NCBI GenBank assembly: GCA_017882835.1
Contig: JADGOU010000224.1
Span: forward strand, 1 to 5,083
Direction: 5' to 3'
DNA from: Frankiaceae bacterium
GTDB taxonomy: Bacteria; Actinomycetota; Actinomycetes; JADGOU01
DNA length: 5,083 bases
The notes beneath the pieces are model-generated. The model saw only the letters and a list, made by a program, of their open reading frames with translations. It ran no database searches and was not told the origin of the DNA. Shown here piece after piece: positions 1 through 5,083 of this stretch (its first letter is position 1; every line of letters begins with the position of its first letter). A program made the position numbers and the translations under genes.

Positions 1-2766
1 GTGGAACAGGTGACGGGCCAAATCGTGGCGGCCTTCCTGCAGGTTGCGCATGCCTTTGATCTCGCGTCGGTACGGTTCGGCGGCGACGTAGGCCAGCACG
101 TGCAGGGTCTTGAAGATCCGCCCGAAGTGGGCCAGGGCCTCCCCGAGCTGGGTGGGCTGCCCGCCGTGTTGCAGCATCCGCATCGCGCCGTACGCCGAGA
201 CCGCTCCGGTGTGGATGGACCCGGTCAGGCGCAGGATGTCGCTCCAGTGCCGCCGGATCCGGTCGAGGTCGATCCGGCCGCGGGCGGCGGTGTCCAGCGG
301 TCCGTAGTCGGCGCCGGGGTCGATCCGCCACAGCTTGGCGTCGGGCAGGTCGGCCAGTTGGGGGCGGTAGTCGAACCCCAGCAGCCGCAGCAGCCCGAAC
401 ACGATGTCGCTGTATGACCCGGTGTCCGAGACGATCACCTCGGGTCGACGGCCGCCGTCCTGACGGTAGATCAGGTCGATGACGTGCAGGGAGTCGCGTG
501 GGGTTCCGGACACAACCCGTCCGGCCAAGCCCACGGCCTGGTCGTTGAGCAGGTTCAGCCAGGTTGCGCCGCGGCGGCGGCCGAAGTACTTCGGGTTGGG
601 GCGGGCGTCGATGCTACGCACCGGGACGACGAACCGGATCCCGTCGACCGCGGCGACCAGGCCGCCGCCCCAGGTTTGGGCCAGACCGATGTCGGCCTGG
701 GCCTCGATCAGGGGCCGGTTGGCGGCGGCGTAGGTCTCGGCCCGCAGGTAGTTCTGGTCGACGTGACTGATCCGGGCCCGGGTCAACGCCGCTGTACTGG
801 AGATCACTGGGGCGTAGCCGACGTTCAGGGCGTGCGCGGTCAACGCCGCGGCGATCGTGACGTGCAGGTCGCCCAGACGGGTCTGGCCTCCCGAGACCGC
901 GGTGAACGCCTCGACGAATCCCGGCTGCCAGGACATCACCTCCAGGATCAGCTCGCCCACGTCCACCTGCGGCAGCATGGCTTCGCAGCGGCGGCGCAGG
1001 TCGATCAGGCTCGCCGGGTCCGGCACCGCTGCAATCTTGTCGGTGTGCAGGCGGCCCTGCTCGTCGATCCGGACCTGGTCGGCGCCGTCCCCGACCCGGC
1101 CGGCCAGGTGCCGCCACCCGGCGTCCAACTGGTCGGTGCACTCGGCCAGCAACCCATCCGTCGTCTCGGGCAGCTGCAGGGCGTTGAGGACCTGCCCGCG
1201 CACCCCGGTCCACGCCGGGCCGGTCAACAAGTGGGCGCGGGGATCAGCCCACCGGGTCGAGGTGGTCGCGAAGATGTCGCGGCGCTTGAGGCGGGTGTGG
1301 AACTGCTCCAGCACGCAGAACACGTAGGCGTTGCGGTCGACCGTGCCCTCGGGGCGCCCGTCCCGGAACACCAGCGGTCGCCACCAGCCTGCCGGCACCA
1401 GGTCGACAGCGACCTTCCGGGCGTCCAGGAACCCTGCCGGCACCCGCGCGCTGTTCCGGGCCTCCACCAGCTCCGGTAGCCGCCGGAACGCCGCCAACAC
1501 CGGTGCGGCTTCGGCCGTGGCCTCGAACGGGATCACCGTGCACAGCAGCGGCAGGAATCGGCGCACCGTGGGGTAGCGCTCCACCAGCAAGGCCCGCCAC
1601 TCCCCGGCCGGCTCGGCGTCCGGTGGCGGCGCGACCTCCGCCAGCCGGGCCACCGCTGCCCGCAGCTCCGCCCGCGACACCCGCGTCTCGATCATGTCCC
1701 AGACCATCGCCAGGCCGACGTCCGGGCCCCACTCTGCGGCCTCGAGCAGCACCTGCACCGCGGTCGCGCAGCGGGCGCCGTCCCTGCTCATCCGCGGGTA
1801 GCGGCGCAGTTTGTCCTTGCTGGACTCCCGTTCCGCGCGGGCCAGCAGATCGGTGGTCATCAGCAGGTCGAACAGCTCCAGCGCGTCGTCGGTGGCCTTG
1901 CCCTCCAGGTAGACCACCGTGGCCAGCAACGCGGCCAGCTTGCGCGAGTAAGGGTGCCGGCGCAGGAACGGCGCCTTGGCGTTCATCCCGTACCGGGCCA
2001 ACTCCAGCACCCGCCGCGGCGGCACCGCCTCCAGTCCGGCCGACCCGACCCCCAACCCGATGATCTCCGCGACGCGGTCCAGCGCCGCCACCAACGCCTT
2101 GCCCGACTGGGCGGTCGGGCCCCGCCGCAACCGCTCCAGATCCGACACCCGCGCCCCGTCCGCAACCTCCAGCAGCCTCACCAGCCCCCCCGCAAGCTCG
2201 GCGTTCACCAGCCCCGCCACCGTGTCCCACAACCGTTGCAGCGCCGCGTCCGTCACGCGTGCGACCAGCCGCGTCAGCGTCGTGACCCCCGGCAGCAGAA
2301 CCCGCCGCTCCCGCAGCCAGCCCACCGCGCCATCGAAGATCGCCTTCGGCCCGTCCCCGGTCGTCCACGCCCGGTCGTCCACCCACTGAGTCAGCTCGGC
2401 CTCGGCCAGGCCAAAGTCGCGCCACTGGCCAGCCGCGATGATCTCCCACTGGTGCTCGAACCGGGTCTTCTCCCGTTCCAGGTAGTTCTTCACGCACGAG
2501 GGATCGGCGATGCCGAGCTGCTCGGCGAGGTAGTCCACCACCGGCGGCGGCACGTCCAGCGGATCGGTCAGGAACGTCCCCAGCGCCCGCACCGTCACCA
2601 GCTGCAGGCTGAACCCCAACCGGTTGTGATCACCCCGGTGCCGCCCGACCAGCTCTTGGTCCGTGTCGTCCAGGAAGCAGAAACGCTCGAGCTCCAGCTG
2701 GGACGGCGACCCCACGAACCGCCCGTACGCGGCCACCTGATCATCACTGAGGAAATCCACTGGCAC
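1..2766 (-). CDS. tnpA: Tn3-family transposase TnpA, 3' end cut by window edge
   Basis: DDE transposase that cuts and joins the transposon ends during replicative transposition. The minus-strand frame is open for 922 codons without a stop or frameshift. The N-terminus (PVDFLSDDQVAAYGRF, then RHRGDHNRLGF near residues 40-50) matches the DUF4158 DNA-binding region of Tn3 transposases. The C-terminal third is the Tn3 DDE domain: D708 in AAVDGIRFVVP, D781 in VSDTGSYSDIVFGLL and E911 in NLQEGRHDLARH. The D781-E911 gap of 130 residues equals the Tn3 gap as I recall it. Family members run to roughly 1,000 residues, so about 80-100 residues lie off the left edge. I chose GTG at 2764-2766 because it gives the family's usual MPV start. 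A second GTG at 2758-2760 is possible, and an in-frame TGA at 2839-2841 limits any extension. No good Shine-Dalgarno sequence precedes either start. The gene is very likely functional if its tail is intact. Confidence 0.96.
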   Translation of the reverse strand, partial: MPVDFLSDDQVAAYGRFVGSPSQLELERFCFLDDTDQELVGRHRGDHNRLGFSLQLVTVRALGTFLTDPLDVPPPVVDYLAEQLGIADPSCVKNYLEREKTRFEHQWEIIAAGQWRDFGLAEAELTQWVDDRAWTTGDGPKAIFDGAVGWLRERRVLLPGVTTLTRLVARVTDAALQRLWDTVAGLVNAELAGGLVRLLEVADGARVSDLERLRRGPTAQSGKALVAALDRVAEIIGLGVGSAGLEAVPPRRVLELARYGMNAKAPFLRRHPYSRKLAALLATVVYLEGKATDDALELFDLLMTTDLLARAERESSKDKLRRYPRMSRDGARCATAVQVLLEAAEWGPDVGLAMVWDMIETRVSRAELRAAVARLAEVAPPPDAEPAGEWRALLVERYPTVRRFLPLLCTVIPFEATAEAAPVLAAFRRLPELVEARNSARVPAGFLDARKVAVDLVPAGWWRPLVFRDGRPEGTVDRNAYVFCVLEQFHTRLKRRDIFATTSTRWADPRAHLLTGPAWTGVRGQVLNALQLPETTDGLLAECTDQLDAGWRHLAGRVGDGADQVRIDEQGRLHTDKIAAVPDPASLIDLRRRCEAMLPQVDVGELILEVMSWQPGFVEAFTAVSGGQTRLGDLHVTIAAALTAHALNVGYAPVISSTAALTRARISHVDQNYLRAETYAAANRPLIEAQADIGLAQTWGGGLVAAVDGIRFVVPVRSIDARPNPKYFGRRRGATWLNLLNDQAVGLAGRVVSGTPRDSLHVIDLIYRQDGGRRPEVIVSDTGSYSDIVFGLLRLLGFDYRPQLADLPDAKLWRIDPGADYGPLDTAARGRIDLDRIRRHWSDILRLTGSIHTGAVSAYGAMRMLQHGGQPTQLGEALAHFGRIFKTLHVLAYVAAEPYRREIKGMRNLQEGRHDLARHLFH

Positions 2767-2782
2767 GACGCGGGACCGTAGA

Positions 2783-2820
2783 CCCCGCCCGTTACCGACA
2801 GTCTTCTGTGCAATGTCCCC
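2783..2820 (-). repeat. Candidate Tn3-type terminal inverted repeat (tip at 2820)
   Basis: Read on the minus strand, this 38-base stretch begins GGGGACATTGCACAGAAGAC and continues through GTCGGTAAC to a second G-rich run. Tn3-family ends are typically 38 bases with a GGGG tip, and several subgroups carry a GACGGTA-like inner part, so both ends of the segment fit. The tip lies 54 bases upstream of the chosen tnpA start and points away from the gene, as expected for an outer boundary. The partner end lies beyond the left edge, so the repeat cannot be confirmed here. Against it: in many Tn3 elements the 3' end of tnpA, not the 5' end, abuts the terminal repeat. Confidence 0.5.
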
Positions 2821-2831
2821 ATGAGAGCCGC

Positions 2832-2942
2832 TGTCGCATCAGATGCGAGATCTCCGCATCCGCTGCGACCCGAGTGATCGGACCGGTCGGCCGCGAGCTA
2901 CAGCAGGCTTCCGGGCCTGCACCAACGAAAGATCGTCGTTGG
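2832..2942. promoter_or_regulatory. Dyad-rich intergenic segment, possible resolvase res-like or operator region
   Basis: Several inverted repeats are packed into about 110 bases. TGTCGCATC and GATGCGAGA flank a single A at 2832-2850 (8 of 9 arm bases pair). GATGCG and CGCATC pair across 2842-2860. GTCGCA at 2833-2838 pairs with TGCGAC at 2864-2869. GACCGGTC at 2881-2888 is a perfect palindrome. GCAGGC/GCCTGC pair at 2903-2920. CCAACGA/TCGTTGG pair at 2922-2942 across a 7-base spacer. Tn3-type res regions are about 120 bases, hold several dyad subsites, and often lie between divergent tnpA and tnpR, which matches the size and position. However, the dyads at the two ends are not clearly alike in sequence, and the candidate transposon tip would place this segment outside the element. 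Function is unproven. Confidence 0.35.
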
Positions 2943-2969
2943 CGCCAGTTTCCGTTCCGATGTTCCTCA

Positions 2970-3209
2970 CGGGCCGAGCTGATGCACGAGCGGGCCGCCG
3001 CCGCCCGGCAGGCGGCCCGGGCCCGGGGGCGACACACCGGCCGCCCGCACCGGCTCACGGACGCGCAGGCGCGCCAAGTCCGGGCGCTGCGAGCCACAGG
3101 CGAGTCGATCGCCGAGCTGATGCGCAGCTTCGGCGTCTCCCGTGCCACGATCTACCGCGCCTTGGCCCAGGAGGCGCCTATCCCGGCGCCGGGGTCTGGG
3201 GCGGCATGA
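2970..3209 (+). pseudogene. Serine resolvase remnant: C-terminal DNA-binding domain only
   Basis: The encoded stretch is the tail of a small serine recombinase of the resolvase/invertase family. From ATG 2982 it has 75 residues: MHERAAAARQAARARGR (end of the long E helix and linker), GRHTGRP at 16-22 (the arm that usually lies in the minor groove), then a resolvase-type helix-turn-helix with IAELMRSFGVSRATIYRAL at 43-61. It ends at TGA 3207-3209. Intact resolvases are about 180-200 residues and carry a catalytic serine near the N-terminus plus an arginine-rich core. None of that is found upstream in any plus frame, and similarity begins at about AELMHER, near 2973. The gene therefore looks 5'-truncated, by deletion or by a neighbouring insertion. 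An in-frame GTG at 2808 would add unrelated residues and is unlikely to be a true start. A short DNA-binding peptide from ATG 2982 remains possible, but no clear ribosome-binding site supports it. It is transcribed away from tnpA, as in Tn3-like tnpA/tnpR pairs. Confidence 0.8.
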
Positions 3210-3214
3210 CGAGA

Positions 3215-3235
3215 GGGGTGCTCGAATCGAGCCCC
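3215..3235 (+). terminator. Weak hairpin just after the resolvase remnant stop codon
   Basis: GCTCG and CGAGC pair around an AAT loop. GGG and CCC extend the stem past one bulged T, giving about 8 paired bases starting 6 bases after the stop codon. There is no T-tract, so a classical intrinsic terminator is not shown. Many high-GC actinobacterial terminators lack the T-tract, which keeps this possible. Confidence 0.3.
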
Positions 3236-3442
3236 GCAGCACAACGCGCCCGCCGCCCAGTGGGGAGCGGCTGATGCCTCACGCCCTGCGGATCACCAGT
3301 CGGCAGCTCGGCGCCGCGGAGGCCTAAGCGCCGACGAGCAAGCAAAGCAACGGACACATAGCAGGGCTGAGGTGCCACAGTTCTGGACACAGAGGTTCTC
3401 TGCCATGGGGAGCCGGTGCTGGCTGGCACGCGCGGAGGCGCG
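3236..3442. other. Intergenic stretch upstream of the NTPase/TPR gene
   Basis: I see no credible gene here; a 17-codon reading frame starting at ATG 3273 has no family features. The sequence holds two copies of GGACACA (3352-3358 and 3385-3391), 33 bases apart or about three helical turns, which could be regulator sites. A short GTGC/GCAC stem at 3416-3429 sits just before the ribosome-binding site. Two segments beginning TGGGGAGC (from 3261 and 3406) are loosely alike. No convincing -35/-10 pair was found, although the promoter for the downstream gene probably lies here, since the stretch follows a broken gene and leads into a new one. Confidence 0.4.
3434..3438 (+). promoter_or_regulatory. 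Ribosome-binding site (GGAGG) that sets the start at 3443
   Basis: GGAGG ends four bases before ATG 3443. The spacing is slightly short but the core is strong. It favours this ATG over the in-frame GTG at 3416, which lacks a comparable site. Confidence 0.7.
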
Positions 3443-5083
3443 ATGAGCGGCGCGGTTGGCAACGAGTCAAGGTGGCTGACGTGGGTGCGGGCGCTGCCTC
3501 GCGCCTCCGTACTGGTGTTTTGCGGCATTGCCATGACCGCTGTGCAGGCGGTGTTGGGGGTGCTGCAGGCTCGAATCGGAGTCCGCGTGACCGCGGCGCT
3601 CCTCGTCGGGGCGGCGGCCGCGGCCTCGGAAGTCGACAAGTTGCACATCCGCCGCGGAGAGCAACGGGAGGCAGAACAGCAGGCGCGGCAGACCCAGGAG
3701 GCGGCAGAGACCGAGTGGTTGCGCCAGGCGCAAGACTGCTTGCGGGTGTGGCCGGCGCCGCGAATAGATGAGGTTGACCCGTACGTCTTGGGAGTGGCGC
3801 AGTCCCCGCTCGCCGATCGTTATGCGCGGGCAGGCGAGCGTCTGCCTCCCTACGTTGGTCGCGACTGGGACGCTGTGGCGCGGGAACGTCTGCGCGCGCG
3901 AGGTCTCGTGTTGCTCATTGGCGCTCCCGCCAGCGGAGTCACTCGCACCGCATACGAAGTGGCTTCTGGCGGCCCAACGACGCGTGTCGTTCTCGCGCCG
4001 CAGGCGCCGAACGGGCTGAGGAATGCACTCCACGACCTGGACGTCCTGTCCCGGCTCGAACCTCCAGTGCGGCTTGTGCTCTGGCTGGACCGTGTCGACG
4101 CCTTTGCCGACGATGGGTTGAAGGCCGCGATGTTGCGCCGCTGCCGCGAGCGATCTCCCGGGCTGTGGGTGGTTGCGACCATCTCGACGACCCGCTATCA
4201 AACCTGGGAAACCGAGCAGTCCGACGTCGCGGCGGAATTCGGCGAGCCAGTCACCCTGGAGCGGCTGCCGTCGGCCGGCGAGCTGAGCAAGGCTGCGGCA
4301 GCGTATCCCGGAGTGGACTTCAGTGAAGGGGTCGCCGCGGCGTTCACCGCGGCCCGGGCGCTCCTCGTCCGGATGCGCGCCGGCGACGGCGACTGCCCTC
4401 ACGAGCCGGTCGGCAGCGACTGCCCCGTCGCGCGCGCTGTCGTCGCCGTCGCAATCAGCTGGGCGGGCACTGGAACTGTGCGTCCCCTTCCAATGGCGCG
4501 GCTGTCCGAACTCGTCCGGCAACGGCTGAGCCTGTCGGAGCAGCCCGATCCTCGCCACCTCGCCACCTCGGTGGAGTGGGCCAGCGCGCCGACTTTGCAG
4601 GGAGCAGCGCTCCTGCGTCACAGCGCGCAGGAGTCGACCGGGGAGACAGTCGAGGTGCACCGCGAGATCGCCGAGATCTGCTCTGCTTCGCAACGGCCAT
4701 CTCGGGCAGTGTGGGCCGCTTCTCTCGCGGAGGCCGCGGCCGCCGCGGACTCCGAAGCTGTAGGAAGAATCGGCTTTCGGGCGCACTCGGAGGGTGACGC
4801 CGACACCGCCGCTCAAGCGTGGGCGAGGATCACCAGGCTTGACGAGCCTGCCGCGGCCTGGCTTGAGCGGGCTGCCGCGTTCAGCCGCAGACGTCGGGAG
4901 GCGCGAGCAGAGGTGTCACCGCGGCAGCGTCTGCTCGAGCTGTCCGAGGCGGCGCACGGCCCCGACCACCCCGAGGTCGCCGGGGTCCTCAACAACCTCG
5001 GGAGCGCGCGGCTCAACCTGGGGGAGCCGGCCAAGGCCCGTGAGCTGCACGAGCGGGCGCTGGCGATCGCGGAGCGCGAGTAC
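3443..5083 (+). CDS. Membrane-anchored NTPase-like protein with C-terminal TPRs, 3' end cut by window edge
   Basis: The frame is open for 547 codons from ATG 3443 to the right edge; an in-frame TGA at 3368-3370 limits upstream extension. Two hydrophobic segments (about residues 20-41 and 47-63) suggest membrane anchoring. A charged, Gln/Glu/Arg-rich stretch (about 66-98) is probably a coiled coil. An NTPase-like core follows: YVGRDWD near 137, P-loop-like LLIGAPASGVTRTAYEVA around 158-175, Walker-B-like LVLWLDRVDAF with D216 and D219, then WVVATISTTRY. The P-loop lysine is replaced by Val166, so ordinary ATP hydrolysis is doubtful. After an alanine-rich helical middle, a kinesin-light-chain-type TPR begins near 505 (HGPDHPEVAGVLNNLG, then ARELHERALAIAE); more repeats probably lie beyond the edge. 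The layout resembles large actinobacterial STAND-like or AAA-TPR proteins, some linked to signalling or conflict, but the exact family and ligand are not recognised. Roughly a third of third positions near the P-loop are A or T, less biased than tnpA. Confidence 0.9.
   Translation, partial: MSGAVGNESRWLTWVRALPRASVLVFCGIAMTAVQAVLGVLQARIGVRVTAALLVGAAAAASEVDKLHIRRGEQREAEQQARQTQEAAETEWLRQAQDCLRVWPAPRIDEVDPYVLGVAQSPLADRYARAGERLPPYVGRDWDAVARERLRARGLVLLIGAPASGVTRTAYEVASGGPTTRVVLAPQAPNGLRNALHDLDVLSRLEPPVRLVLWLDRVDAFADDGLKAAMLRRCRERSPGLWVVATISTTRYQTWETEQSDVAAEFGEPVTLERLPSAGELSKAAAAYPGVDFSEGVAAAFTAARALLVRMRAGDGDCPHEPVGSDCPVARAVVAVAISWAGTGTVRPLPMARLSELVRQRLSLSEQPDPRHLATSVEWASAPTLQGAALLRHSAQESTGETVEVHREIAEICSASQRPSRAVWAASLAEAAAAADSEAVGRIGFRAHSEGDADTAAQAWARITRLDEPAAAWLERAAAFSRRRREARAEVSPRQRLLELSEAAHGPDHPEVAGVLNNLGSARLNLGEPAKARELHERALAIAEREY

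Noticed and set aside
484..1479. A 331-residue open frame on the plus strand
   Set aside because: It is antisense to tnpA. Its length is explained by the scarcity of stop codons in GC-rich DNA, and the translation shows no family motif.
1244..2497. A 417-residue open frame on the minus strand
   Set aside because: It lies on the same strand as tnpA but in another frame, and it is a low-complexity Gly/Arg/Ala-rich translation. The tnpA frame covers the same bases with clear family motifs.
1954..2781. A 275-residue open frame on the plus strand
   Set aside because: It is also antisense to tnpA, rich in Pro, Arg, Gln and His, with no recognisable domain.
2770..2815. A sigma-70-type promoter for tnpA, with TTGCAC as a -35 box
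   Set aside because: No acceptable -10 hexamer lies 16-18 bases downstream; the nearest AT-containing hexamers are at the wrong distance.
2808..2969. An N-terminal extension of the resolvase remnant from GTG 2808
   Set aside because: The added residues do not resemble a serine recombinase catalytic domain, and the codon would lie inside the candidate terminal repeat.
2792..3148. A 118-residue minus-strand frame over the resolvase remnant
   Set aside because: It is antisense to the helix-turn-helix coding stretch, and its Arg/Ala/Ser-rich translation has no family features.
2821..3442. A CRISPR array, tRNA or other structured RNA in the intergenic DNA
   Set aside because: There are no regularly spaced repeats, and I see no cloverleaf with a T-loop consensus. 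The dyads are short and differ from one another.
3467..4816. A 449-residue open frame on the minus strand
   Set aside because: It is antisense to the NTPase/TPR gene. The plus frame has a ribosome-binding site, membrane segments, Walker-like motifs and TPRs, whereas this frame has none of these.

Overview
The window is very GC-rich. One long gene shows strong third-position G/C bias and a GTG start. The other large gene has a membrane-anchored NTPase-like core that runs into kinesin-light-chain-type TPRs. Both point to a high-GC actinobacterium (Streptomyces, Frankia or Micromonospora type); this is inference from composition and gene types, not a species identification.

Layout. (1) Positions 1-2766, minus strand: one uninterrupted reading frame for a Tn3-family transposase (TnpA), missing only its C-terminal tail beyond the left edge. 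All three catalytic residues are in the window. (2) About 2783-2820: a candidate terminal inverted repeat whose GGGG tip faces right, 54 bases upstream of the chosen tnpA start. If correct, it is the right boundary of the element. (3) Positions 2821-2970: about 150 noncoding bases, dense in short dyads, resembling a resolvase recombination region but not proven to be one. (4) Positions 2970-3209, plus strand: the DNA-binding C-terminal part of a small serine resolvase, with no catalytic domain; a gene remnant. (5) Positions 3210-3442: intergenic, with a weak hairpin, two GGACACA repeats, and a ribosome-binding site at its right end. (6) Positions 3443-5083, plus strand, open at the right edge: a protein with two N-terminal membrane segments, a short coiled coil, an NTPase-like domain with a non-canonical P-loop, and the beginning of a TPR array.

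How the parts relate. The left half is mobile DNA: a probably functional transposase next to a broken resolvase, either from the same element or from an older one. The right half is an accessory gene of an architecture common in large actinobacterial signalling or conflict proteins. Its join to mobile DNA suggests an accessory or island-like region. Nothing in the window shows that the two halves cooperate. I do not see a clearly new multi-gene system; the most unusual points are the altered P-loop, the composition change where the TPRs begin, and the dyad cluster between tnpA and the resolvase remnant.
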